In this document: positions 34,767 through 43,071 of the stretch, piece by piece
Position numbering within the stretch: the first letter of the stretch is position 1
Layout: every line of letters starts with the position of its first letter
Assembly (NCBI GenBank): GCA_965221145.1
Contig: OZ244877.1
Coordinates: 4,340,001 to 4,404,000 of the forward strand
Direction: 5' to 3'
Length of the DNA: 64,000 bases
Source of the DNA: Bin5 sp965221145
GTDB taxonomy: Bacteria > Chloroflexota > Anaerolineae > Caldilineales > Caldilineaceae
Notes under the pieces: generated by a model
Seen by the model: the letters and a program-made list of their open reading frames with translations, nothing else
What the model was told of the DNA's origin: nothing
The model's database searches: none
Translations under genes and position numbers: made by a program

Positions 34767-37700
34767 TTACTCTTTTTCGTGCGGCAGCATCACCAGCCAG
34801 GTCACCAGTTCGAAGTCCTCGGCGCGGCCGGGCGTCTCGGAGGATTTGGATAGCTTGAAGTCGCCGGAGCCCTGTGGGCCCAGTCCGGCGGCCTGGGTCT
34901 TGCCATGGGCTTGGCCAATGTGTCTTATGGCGGCGTTGAGCAGATTGTCGTATGCAGCCATATCCTGGCCGTTGCCGGTTTCGTGGTTGAACGTGTCGCA
35001 CAGTTCGTGGAGAGCGTCGGTTTTGCCGAGGCTTAACTCCTGGAACAGGTCAAGTGTCTGTTTGACACTGGCGCAACCGCGGCGAATCTTTCCATCAGCG
35101 CGCACGTGGACGATGTAGAAGGGGTGGACGGGGCTGGCGACTTGGGTCTGCTTGTCCAGGCTGCCGTTGCGCTGGCGCAGAACCCAGATAACGCCTGACT
35201 CCGCCTCGCCGTCGACTGCGGCGTAGGCACCCAGGGGGGTCTGTTCAAGCTGCTCGCGGTTTTTCTCCAAAAAGTGCAATAGCTGGGTGAAAAACTGGTC
35301 GAGCGTGAAATCGCTCATCACAACGCCGTCGTCGAGGTCTTCGAGGTCAAGGTCCTCGTCTAAGAGTTGCCTGAGTTGGCGGGCGCGGAAGTTAAGTTCG
35401 CCCTGGATGCCTTCAAAATTGTCGAAAGGGTCTTCATCACCGCTGGCCGCGGCATCGGCCAGGGCCATGCGCGCCTCAACGCGTGTCTGCAAGCGCAGAT
35501 AGTCCTCCATCTCGGCGGTGGGCCAGTAGTTGATCATGCGCACCGAGTCGCTCTGGCTGCCGATGCGGTCAATGCGCCCGAAGCGTTGGATGATGCGAAT
35601 GGGGTTCCAATGGATGTCGTAGTTGAGGACTGTGTCGCAGTCCTGCAGGTTCTGTCCTTCGGAGATGCAATCGGTGGCGATGAGGAGATCGATATCGCCA
35701 CCGGTGTTGTTGTCGTTGCGGCCACGGGCGACGGGGGCGAAGTTGTCCAGAATGCCGTTGAAGTTGTTGGCGCCGGCCGTCGTGAGCGTTGCGTCGCCGG
35801 AGACCATGGCCATGTTCAGATTCAGGCTGCCCGCCAGGTCTTGCAAGTTTCCGAAAAGATACTCGGCGGTATCCTTGAAAGTCGTGAAGACCAACATTTT
35901 TCGATTTTGGCAGCCATTGCGGTCGGTGGTCGGGTTGGCGGCGCGCTCTTTGATCTGTTTCTTTATGCGCGCGAGCTTGCCGTCCCGCTGTGGCGTTATC
36001 TGCACGACACTGGCATAGGCGGAGCGAAGCGTCTCTCTGTCTTTGCGCAGATGCTGTTTCCAGACGCACAGATCGAGGTCTTTGCGCAGATGCTGTTTCC
36101 AGACGCACAGATCGAGGTCGGCGAGACTATAGGGATGGCGGGCGCGATTGATGAGAAACTCCTCGTCCTCCTCGTCGTCGTCCGGCAACGTGTCGGACGG
36201 ATCGTCCACGGCGGCCAAGCGGTTCTCGTAGCGGTCGATCTTGTCCAGCAGCGCATCGATCTTGCCGATGGTGCGATCCAGTGTCAGAGTGAGAGAATGG
36301 GCGGAGCTTTCCAGCCGTTTTAGAAAATTGGTCCGGATCATGGCGATCAAGAATTGCTCGCGGTCGGCCTGGTTGAAGTTGCGCGCCTGCTTTTCTTCCT
36401 CCAACTGCCGCAGGGCCTTTTCGCTGACCACATAGTCGGATGGACGATAGACGGAAAGAGTAAATTCACTGATACGCTCGGCTAGTTCCTTATAGGATAG
36501 ACGGCCCCTGGCGTCGGTCGGGGGATAGATGTTTTGCGGTTTCTCGCGGTCGGGGAAACGGCCGATTCGTTCAATCTCATTGGCATAGAATTCCTGTATC
36601 TGCCGCCGTGAGCGAGAGATGGAGACGGCGCCGAGCAGACGGTAGAAGTCGCTGCCGAGCTTGTCGAGGAGTTCGTTCTTGTCTCTGTGGCCGTTGGCGG
36701 GCGCTTGGGACTCCCACTGCTTGAACTGGGTCTGCGTCCGTTTCAACAGATTGCCGATGTCAGAGATGCCGAGGGTTTCGCGGAAGGTGTCTTGGCGGCT
36801 TTCGGTCATCAAATAGATCTGGTTACGCAGGTCGATAAGCGAAGTATTGACCGGCGTGGCCGAAAGCATCAGCACCTTTGTCTTGACGCCCGCGCCGATG
36901 ACCTCCTGGAGCAGGCGCTCATAGCGTTTGCCCTCGTGGTTGCGAAAGTTGTGGGACTCATCGATGACGATCAGGTCGAAATTCTGCCAGCTAAAGTTGG
37001 CGAGATCGACGTCGCCAACGTACCCGCCATCGCGCGAAAGGTCGGTGTGCGAGAGCAAAGAGTACGCGAAGCGGTCTGCGCTGAATGGATTGCCCTTGTG
37101 CATGTTAAGTGCTTGGTAGAGCGACCAGTTTGCCCGCAGTTTGCGCGGGCACAGCACCAGGACGCGCTCGTTGCGCAACTCGAAGTGCTTGATCACTGCC
37201 AGCGCGGTGTAGGTTTTGCCAAGCCCAACGCTGTCGGCGAGAATACAGCCATTGTGACGCTGCAGCCGGGTAATGACGCTCAGGGCACCGTCCTTTTGGA
37301 ACTGGTAGAGCGCATTCCAGATGGCGGTGTCGCCGAGACTGACGTCGCCTATCCGGCCTTCCTGGGCGAGCCGGGCTTCGATGTCGGCACGGAAAAGTTC
37401 ATAGAGGGTCTTGAAGTAGATAAGTTCAGGGCCGTGTTCCTTGCCGATGCGTGCAAGCGCGTCAAGCACCTGCTGCTTGACGTCCGTGGTCAGCTTGTCG
37501 TCGGACCAGATGCGGTCGAACCATTCCCGCAGTTCGGCGTAGATCTCAGGATCGTTGCTGGCGATGTTGATTTCGATGTTAGATTGGCTGCTGGCGCCGA
37601 GTCCGCGCCGTGTGAAATTTGAACTACCGACGATGCTGCGGGCGGGCGGTGAAGTGAGGTAGAGCTTGCCATGCAGGAAATTCGCCTGGGCAATGGAACG

Positions 37701-38027
37701 GATGCTAACGGTGTCGCGGCCCACCCATTCAGCGCAACGCTGGGCCAGGAATTTCTGATTAAGGCTATGTCTGGGAGCGAGACCTTTTTCGGTTACGTTG
37801 AACGCCTTCGGTTCTGCTTCGCCCGGGTCTACGTCATCCACCGAGGTTGGGTCGCCGTAGAGAAAGCGCACTTCGTCGACGGTGTTCAGGACGTCCGCCA
37901 ACTCCTCGTAGCCGTAGATGCTGAAATAGGCTGATACCAGTCGGAAGGCATTACTGTCCCGCAGGCGCTTGCGCAGATAGCTGGCGACAGTATGTGTTCG
38001 GTTATCCAGAATATGTCTGTAGGCCAT
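34767..38027 (-). CDS. PLD-like nuclease / SNF2-family helicase fusion
   Basis: The protein has 1086 residues. The N-terminal ~170 form a phospholipase D-like nuclease domain: HGKLYLTSPPARSIVGSSNF gives the H-x-K...S-x-N half of an HKD motif. The helicase core follows: DSVGLGKTYTAL (Walker A, ~266-277), LIVIDESHNFRNHEG (motif II), LMLSATPVNTS (motif III) and, in the second half, LLIATDCISEGQNLQ and IIQRFGRIDRIGS (motifs V-VI). It probably translocates on DNA and cleaves it, as in several anti-phage systems. It precedes the methyltransferase gene by 19 bases. A 13-residue segment (DLDLCVWKQHLRK) is tandemly duplicated. The gene seems intact while its methyltransferase is broken. Confidence 0.9.
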   Translation of the reverse strand: MAYRHILDNRTHTVASYLRKRLRDSNAFRLVSAYFSIYGYEELADVLNTVDEVRFLYGDPTSVDDVDPGEAEPKAFNVTEKGLAPRHSLNQKFLAQRCAEWVGRDTVSIRSIAQANFLHGKLYLTSPPARSIVGSSNFTRRGLGASSQSNIEINIASNDPEIYAELREWFDRIWSDDKLTTDVKQQVLDALARIGKEHGPELIYFKTLYELFRADIEARLAQEGRIGDVSLGDTAIWNALYQFQKDGALSVITRLQRHNGCILADSVGLGKTYTALAVIKHFELRNERVLVLCPRKLRANWSLYQALNMHKGNPFSADRFAYSLLSHTDLSRDGGYVGDVDLANFSWQNFDLIVIDESHNFRNHEGKRYERLLQEVIGAGVKTKVLMLSATPVNTSLIDLRNQIYLMTESRQDTFRETLGISDIGNLLKRTQTQFKQWESQAPANGHRDKNELLDKLGSDFYRLLGAVSISRSRRQIQEFYANEIERIGRFPDREKPQNIYPPTDARGRLSYKELAERISEFTLSVYRPSDYVVSEKALRQLEEEKQARNFNQADREQFLIAMIRTNFLKRLESSAHSLTLTLDRTIGKIDALLDKIDRYENRLAAVDDPSDTLPDDDEEDEEFLINRARHPYSLADLDLCVWKQHLRKDLDLCVWKQHLRKDRETLRSAYASVVQITPQRDGKLARIKKQIKERAANPTTDRNGCQNRKMLVFTTFKDTAEYLFGNLQDLAGSLNLNMAMVSGDATLTTAGANNFNGILDNFAPVARGRNDNNTGGDIDLLIATDCISEGQNLQDCDTVLNYDIHWNPIRIIQRFGRIDRIGSQSDSVRMINYWPTAEMEDYLRLQTRVEARMALADAAASGDEDPFDNFEGIQGELNFRARQLRQLLDEDLDLEDLDDGVVMSDFTLDQFFTQLLHFLEKNREQLEQTPLGAYAAVDGEAESGVIWVLRQRNGSLDKQTQVASPVHPFYIVHVRADGKIRRGCASVKQTLDLFQELSLGKTDALHELCDTFNHETGNGQDMAAYDNLLNAAIRHIGQAHGKTQAAGLGPQGSGDFKLSKSSETPGRAEDFELVTWLVMLPHEKE
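36042..36119 (-). repeat. 39-bp exact tandem duplication inside the helicase gene
   Basis: Two identical 39-base copies (36042-36080, 36081-36119) encode the 13-residue unit DLDLCVWKQHLRK twice. The duplication is in frame and lies in the insert between the helicase lobes. Confidence 0.95.
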
Positions 38028-38189
38028 GGTAGTAATTGGTGGGTAGTTTCCAAGGGTCAGGGCGCTGTGCGCCGCGGCCGCTGCCCGGCACTTTGTCTAT
38101 CCCCTCTCGTGCGGGGTGAATTGCACCATTGTACACCATTACTTGCACATTACCTTGTGGTCAGGTGTCTGTGGGCGAGTACGCTTCAC

Positions 38190-39107
38190 TCACCCCTCAC
38201 ACACCACGCCATCCCCGTCCCCATCCCGCATATACTGATAGGCCGGATGCCCGCGCTCGACGGGGGCGATGCCGTGGGCGCGGGCTTCGGCGCAACTGAT
38301 GCTGCCGTTGCCGTTGTCGTCGTAGCGGCGCAGGGCGTTGGCGGCTGCGGGGGCCGGGGTGACGGGGGCGTGGAAGACGAGGTCGAAGGTGGTGCAGGAG
38401 GCCAGCAGGGTACGGGCGGTGGACGCCTCGCGGACGTCCATGGAAAGGCCGTATTTGCGCTTGACGGCGACGACGCGGGCGACGTACCAGCAGCGGTTGC
38501 GCTGGGGCAACCATTCGGCGGGGTCGAGCGCCAGCTTGCGGTCGCGGTTGAGGACGGGGTCGGCGAGGGTGAGGTTGAGAGGATCACCGGCGAAGGCGCG
38601 GCGGATGTCGGCGGCGGCGGCGCAGAGGCCGCTTTCGTGCGCTTCGCTGCGGGCGACGATGTGCTCGATGTCGGTTTCGGCGAGGCTGGCGAAGGTCTGG
38701 CCGGTGTAGGGGCTGTAGATGCGGCCACCCATGGCGGCGACGATCTCGCGTTCGACAGACTGGGAATAGGGGTAGTCGTCGGCGTTGTAGGGAGAGCAGG
38801 CGCGCTCGTCGGCGATGGGGATGCCCGCGAGCGGGTCGGCGGCCGTCTGTTCGAGCGCGGTGATGCGTGCGTCCAAGGCGCTCAGTTCGGAGGTGTGGCG
38901 GCCGACCAGCGCGGTCAATGCTCTGAATTCGGCCAGGAGTTGCTCGAAGGTGGTTTGCGGGTTCTGGGCGTGTAACTGCGTGACGGAGAAGGCGGCCAGG
39001 GCAACCAGGAACGATACGAGGACGACGGCTCTGTTTTTTTGGCCTGTCTCGCGTCGCCGTTCTTTCCTGCCCCGTCTCTTTCGTGGTCGGCTCGCAGGTC
39101 CAATCAT
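38190..39107 (-). CDS. secreted HNH-type nuclease with excalibur domain
   Basis: I start at ATG 39107 (AAGGGGG upstream) because a basic segment and a hydrophobic helix (AVVLVSFLVALAAFSVTQLH, signal peptide-like) follow; a longer upstream frame runs through repeat DNA. After a coiled linker (TFEQLLAEFRALTALVGRHT), a GmrSD-C/DUF1524-like HNH domain follows: DIEHIVARSEAHESGL, DPLNLTLADPVLNRDRK and LPQRNRCWYVARVVAVKRKY. The end has an EF-hand-like DDNGNGSISC and the excalibur calcium motif DGDGDGVVCE. The product is probably an exported nuclease used in DNA uptake, nutrition or killing. It lies beside the helicase island, perhaps by chance. Confidence 0.85.
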   Translation of the reverse strand: MIGPASRPRKRRGRKERRRETGQKNRAVVLVSFLVALAAFSVTQLHAQNPQTTFEQLLAEFRALTALVGRHTSELSALDARITALEQTAADPLAGIPIADERACSPYNADDYPYSQSVEREIVAAMGGRIYSPYTGQTFASLAETDIEHIVARSEAHESGLCAAAADIRRAFAGDPLNLTLADPVLNRDRKLALDPAEWLPQRNRCWYVARVVAVKRKYGLSMDVREASTARTLLASCTTFDLVFHAPVTPAPAAANALRRYDDNGNGSISCAEARAHGIAPVERGHPAYQYMRDGDGDGVVCEG

Positions 39108-39146
39108 GTGGTGGTGCCCCCTTGACGGCAACAGAGCAATGGACGC

Positions 39147-39245
39147 CACCACAGCAATTCCATATTCCGTTAGTCCAGCAAGGGGGCGCGATGCGCCCAC
39201 TGCGGGATGTTGCCGAAGAACTAAAGAAATGAAATTGCTGTGGTG
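39147..39245. repeat. 99-bp inverted-repeat element
   Basis: CACCACAGCAATTCCAT and ATGAAATTGCTGTGGTG (16 of 17 pairing) bound an ~65-base interior, directly upstream of the HNH nuclease start. It is MITE-like in form; no target duplication was identified. Confidence 0.65.
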
Positions 39246-39311
39246 AACCCATGCTACCACAGGCGCGGGAGAAGCAATAATGGAGTCCGGTACAAGGCGG
39301 CGCGGCTGGCA

Positions 39312-39340
39312 TTGCCCATGATTTGCGGGCGTGCTACAAT
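39312..39340 (+). promoter_or_regulatory. promoter for the CBM-like surface protein gene
   Basis: TTGCCC and TACAAT are separated by exactly 17 bases, and the -10 is preceded by TGC (extended -10), 33 bases before the GTG start. Confidence 0.6.
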
Positions 39341-39372
39341 CAAAGTTCCTTTGAGCATGAGGAGGGACCAAG

Positions 39373-41064
39373 GTGGCGCGGCAGGCTGATTCGCAGGTGG
39401 ACAGGACGCGAGGGACGGGGAACAAACAACGGGGAGCGAGGGGGATGCTCTTCCTCTTCGCGCTGCTGACGGTTGCGCTGCTGCTGTGGGGACGCCCCCT
39501 GGGCCTAACGACGACGGCGACGGCGCAAGGGCCAACGCCCTCTGAAACGGATGTCGGCGCGGCCCACCTCTCGCCGGACGGTTGCACCGAACTGATCATC
39601 AACGGCGGTTTCGAAGTGACCGATCTGCACTGGGCCTTGGCGGGCACCTTGCAGCCGCCGAGTTATTCGACGGCGAAGGCGTTCGCGGGCGAGCGCTCGA
39701 TGCGGCTGGGAATCGTGGACAGCGCCAACCAAGACGCCAGCGACGGCCTCTACCAGGACATCGCACTGCCCGACTCGGCGCAGCATTTCACGCTCAGCTT
39801 TCACTACTGGCCGACCCACGAAGCTGCGCCGGGCGGTGACGCGCAGGTCCTGAGCATCTACGAAGCGACCACCGGGGTGCGGCTGGCCCAGCCCTGGTCG
39901 CGGCTCTCCAACACGCAGACGTGGCAGTTCGATCAGGTCGATCTGACGCACTTGCGGGGACGCACGCTGCGCATCGAATTCGGCGTGCATAACGACGGCA
40001 GCGGCGGCCGCACCGCGCTTTACCTGGACGATGTGAGCCTGCTGGCCTGTGAACCGGACGCGACCCCGTTTGTGACGCCTATCGCCCCGCCGCCCCAGCC
40101 CGGTTCGACGCCGCAGCCGGTCACCACGCCCCAACCGGTTGCCACGCCTCTGCCCGGCGGCTGTGTGGAAAGCGACACACTCAAAAACGGCGACTTCGAA
40201 GAGACGCTGAATGACTGGTCAAATTGGACAGTAGGCAAATCGCCGGCGCCTCCGATTCTGTCCGAACAGCGCTCTGAGGGGGCTTGGTCGTTGCGGCTGG
40301 GCAACCCGCCGGGGAGCACGACGCAGAACACCTTCTCCTATTCCTCAGTGCGCCAGTTGATCCAGTTGCCGGCCGACGCGTCGAGCGCGTCGCTGCGTTG
40401 GAGCCATCTTTCGCGCACTCAGGAGCAGGCAACATTCAGCCCAGCCTTGTCGTCCGACCGCCAGGAGTTGATTCTGCTCACATCGTCGCTGGCAACCGAA
40501 GCGATCCTCTATCGAAACCGCACGGAGTCCACGACCTGGGCGACGGAGACGGTCGATCTGACGTCGTTCCTGGGCGGGTCGTACCATCTTTATTTCAATG
40601 TTTTCAACGACGGCAACAGCAGCCGCACGTGGATGTATCTGGACGATGTAGCGGTACACGTCTGCTACGGGAATGCGGCAGCGCCGAGCGCCGACAGGGG
40701 CGCCAGCGCTCAACAGCCAGGCACGCCGCCCGCTGCCGAAACACCGTTGCAGCAGGACAAGAGCGCAGTCGCGCAGCCGGATTCGCAGACGCCCGCGCCA
40801 CCCTCCACCGAGGAAGCGGGCGCGACGCCGACGCAACCTGTGCGCGGCACAATCATCGCCGTCGGCATGTCAACCCCTTCAGCCATTGTCCAACGATCCA
40901 ACTCGTCTGCCCGCACATCGGAGGTAGCGAGCGTCACCGTATGGCAGCGTTTTCGTCGCATCTCCCAGACCGCCCAGGGGCAGACCTTCCTCTTCCTGCT
41001 CCTGATCGTTCTCGCTGCAATCGGATACCTGCGTTTTCGGGAAAACAGACGCTCTCCGCCGTAA
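39373..41064 (+). CDS. membrane-anchored surface protein with two carbohydrate-binding-like domains
   Basis: It starts at GTG 39373 with GGAGGG upstream; 563 residues. The signal segment MLFLFALLTVALLLWG is followed by two similar jelly-roll-like domains, each beginning with a cysteine and ELIINGGFEV / TLKNGDFEETLNDW and ending with LYLDDVSLLAC / MYLDDVAVHVC. Proline/threonine-rich linkers (TPQPVTTPQPVATPLPG) separate them. The C-terminus has a transmembrane helix (TFLFLLLIVLAAIGYLRF) and a basic tail. The duplicated domains look like CBM4/9/22-type sugar-binding modules, so a role in surface glycan binding is inferred. Confidence 0.8.
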   Translation: MARQADSQVDRTRGTGNKQRGARGMLFLFALLTVALLLWGRPLGLTTTATAQGPTPSETDVGAAHLSPDGCTELIINGGFEVTDLHWALAGTLQPPSYSTAKAFAGERSMRLGIVDSANQDASDGLYQDIALPDSAQHFTLSFHYWPTHEAAPGGDAQVLSIYEATTGVRLAQPWSRLSNTQTWQFDQVDLTHLRGRTLRIEFGVHNDGSGGRTALYLDDVSLLACEPDATPFVTPIAPPPQPGSTPQPVTTPQPVATPLPGGCVESDTLKNGDFEETLNDWSNWTVGKSPAPPILSEQRSEGAWSLRLGNPPGSTTQNTFSYSSVRQLIQLPADASSASLRWSHLSRTQEQATFSPALSSDRQELILLTSSLATEAILYRNRTESTTWATETVDLTSFLGGSYHLYFNVFNDGNSSRTWMYLDDVAVHVCYGNAAAPSADRGASAQQPGTPPAAETPLQQDKSAVAQPDSQTPAPPSTEEAGATPTQPVRGTIIAVGMSTPSAIVQRSNSSARTSEVASVTVWQRFRRISQTAQGQTFLFLLLIVLAAIGYLRFRENRRSPP

Positions 41065-41112
41065 GGGCAGTGGCTCGTGGTGTCACAGGCCACTGGCTAC
41101 AGGTCACTGGGT

Positions 41113-41141
41113 TTGTCGAATCCCTGAAAATTGGCTAGAAT
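41113..41141 (+). promoter_or_regulatory. promoter candidate for the FemAB-like gene
   Basis: TTGTCG and TAGAAT are separated by 17 bases, about 97 bases before the preferred start. Confidence 0.45.
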
Positions 41142-41237
41142 GGAGTTCGCACTACGATATTTGTAGTGGAATTGCATCGGTCATGGCTGTCCCTCAATGA
41201 CAAAGAATACGGTTCAGACAAGCAGATAGAGGAGCGT

Positions 41238-42491
41238 ATGCCCATCACCACCGCGCCCCCTTCAAGCAGGGGCGCACCTGACGGTTCCCCGGCGCCGGAC
41301 AGGTCCGCATTGGTGCGCCGGTTGCGGCACGACGGCCACCACACGGACAGCATTGCCGCGTGGAGCGAGGCGTCTGTACACGAAACAAGCCCAGCGACAA
41401 TACCGCCTTGTTCTCTCGGCGTGACGATCTATGGGCCAAAGGTCTATCCGAACGGTTTCAGCGCGCTGGCGCCGGCGTGGAACGATCTGCTGGCCCGCAG
41501 CCGCTATGACACCTTCTTCCTGACGCATGAATGGCAGTCGGTCTGGTGGCAAGAGTTGGGTGAAGGCGAACTCTGGATCCTGGCCTTCTATCAAGGAGAG
41601 AGGGAGGAGGAGAGAGGAGAGAGAGCACCCCGCTCATCCGAGTTGGTGGGGATTGCGCCCTTCTTTTTGCATGAACACAAGCGGGGCAAATGGGCGGGCA
41701 AGCGCAGCCTGCAACTCGTCGGCTGTGTAGAGGTGAGCGATTTTCTGGATATGCTGATCGCCACCGGCTGGGAACGGTCGGTCTACTACTGTCTGCTGGG
41801 CTGGCTGCAGAGCGAGGAGGCGCCGGCATGGGACTTTCTGGATCTGTGCAATCTGCCGGAGGAGAGTCTGAGTTACCGGATGCTGCCGTCGATCTTTGAG
41901 AGCGGCGGGCTGCGGGTTGAGGTCAGCCAGGAAGATGTGGCGCCCCATGTGCATCTCCCGGCCCGCTACGAAAACTATCTCTTGCAGATCGACAAGAAGC
42001 AGCGCCACGAAATTCGCCGCAAACAGCGCCGGGTGGAACGGGAGTTGGAGGTCGAATTCAGCCTGATCCAGTCGATGGACGAGTTGCAAGGGGCGATGGA
42101 TGAGTTCCTGCGTTTACAGCGCATGAGCCGCCCGGACAAAGAGACGTTCATGACGCCGCACATGGAACGGTTTTTCCGGATCATGGCAGGCCGCATGTTG
42201 GAGGCGGGCAGTCTTCATCTGAGTTTTCTCTCTCTCAACGGCGAGAAGGCGGCGGCGCTGCTGGGATTCGAATACAAGAGAGAGTTGCTGCTCTACAATT
42301 CCGGCTATGACACGCAGAGGTGGGCGAGCTACAGCCCCGGCTGGGTGTTGCTGGGTTATGTGATCCAACATGCGATCGCGCGGGGCATAGAGGTATTCGA
42401 CTTTCTGCAAGGGGATGAGGAGTACAAGTACCGCTTCGGTGGACACGACTACCGGGTCATGCGCACGCTGATCGTCAATGAACCGGCGTAG
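41238..42491 (+). CDS. FemAB/BioF2-like GNAT acyltransferase
   Basis: I prefer ATG 41238 (GAGGAG just upstream) over GTG 41166. The ~417-residue product has FFLTHEWQSVWWQELG (an N-terminal GNAT-like motif), a central KKQRHEIRRKQRRVEREL basic helix and a C-terminal GNAT fold (LHLSFLSLNGEKAAALLGFE, YNSGYDTQRWASYSPGWVLL). It ends with FDFLQGDEEYKYRFG, a hallmark of Acetyltransf_6 proteins involved in cellulose/exopolysaccharide or envelope modification. Residues near REEERGERAPR (41600-41635) are a purine-rich low-complexity insert, and the N-terminus includes a repeat hairpin (SSRGAPDG). Confidence 0.85.
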   Translation: MPITTAPPSSRGAPDGSPAPDRSALVRRLRHDGHHTDSIAAWSEASVHETSPATIPPCSLGVTIYGPKVYPNGFSALAPAWNDLLARSRYDTFFLTHEWQSVWWQELGEGELWILAFYQGEREEERGERAPRSSELVGIAPFFLHEHKRGKWAGKRSLQLVGCVEVSDFLDMLIATGWERSVYYCLLGWLQSEEAPAWDFLDLCNLPEESLSYRMLPSIFESGGLRVEVSQEDVAPHVHLPARYENYLLQIDKKQRHEIRRKQRRVERELEVEFSLIQSMDELQGAMDEFLRLQRMSRPDKETFMTPHMERFFRIMAGRMLEAGSLHLSFLSLNGEKAAALLGFEYKRELLLYNSGYDTQRWASYSPGWVLLGYVIQHAIARGIEVFDFLQGDEEYKYRFGGHDYRVMRTLIVNEPA

Positions 42492-42529
42492 GGAGTTGAT
42501 GTGCGGTCAGTTTGAAAACACGCCTCTTT

Positions 42530-42565
42530 TGCGTATTTCGTATTGCGTATTTCGTATTTCGTTGG
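42530..42565 (+). repeat. GCGTATT heptamer-type repeat array
   Basis: gcgtatttcgtattgcgtat followed by ttcgtatttcg; almost perfect 7-mer units in the spacer downstream of the FemAB-like gene. Confidence 0.75.
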
Positions 42566-42654
42566 GTCGGGCGAGATCCAGGTGATCCCAGGGACGATGA
42601 CAGGGTTCCATGCCCCCCACTTGACAGGGGGCGGTGAGAGGCAGAACTGCAACC

Positions 42655-43032
42655 ATGGCCGAAAACGGATCGATTCCAATCAGCGACGGAAGTTCCCAGA
42701 ACGGGGCGGGGTCTGAGGCAGACGCGCCCTCCTCACAGACGGCCGCCGAGCCGCAAACGGAGCCGCCGCCTCGTCAGCCGCGCACAGAGCGCGCGCACGA
42801 CTTTATCTTCTCCACCTGGCTGCTGGAAGGGGTAGTCGGCCTGTGTGAAGAACTGCAACATAACGATCTCGGCCTGCCGCAGGACTTCTGGACACACGCC
42901 TACGCCGCCCGGCGAGAGGCGCTGTTGGCGGCGCGGGCCTTGATCGACGCCGCGATCACCCGCTGCGAGACAGATGCGTCACAGCGGGAGGAACAGAGCA
43001 GCGCCCAGCGGGGCCGGGTCGATATCGAGTGA
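42655..43032 (+). CDS. small conserved hypothetical protein
   Basis: The 125-residue product starts at ATG 42655 (GAGAGG upstream). The first 45 residues are disordered, Ser/Pro/Glu-rich. The rest is helical and better conserved-looking (HDFIFSTWLLEGVVGLCEEL, DFWTHAYAARREALLAARAL, IDAAITRCE). No family recognised. It may be co-transcribed with the preceding FemAB-like gene, 163 bases upstream, though a heptamer-type repeat separates them. Confidence 0.65.
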   Translation: MAENGSIPISDGSSQNGAGSEADAPSSQTAAEPQTEPPPRQPRTERAHDFIFSTWLLEGVVGLCEELQHNDLGLPQDFWTHAYAARREALLAARALIDAAITRCETDASQREEQSSAQRGRVDIE

Positions 43033-43071
43033 AATGGCAGTGGTTAGCGGCTAGTGGGTCAGTAACTTCTT

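Noticed and set aside
39108..39647. Longer start for the HNH nuclease
   Set aside because: The extension runs through an inverted-repeat element and overlaps the promoter and start of the opposite gene; ATG 39107 has a good ribosome-binding site and a signal peptide right after.
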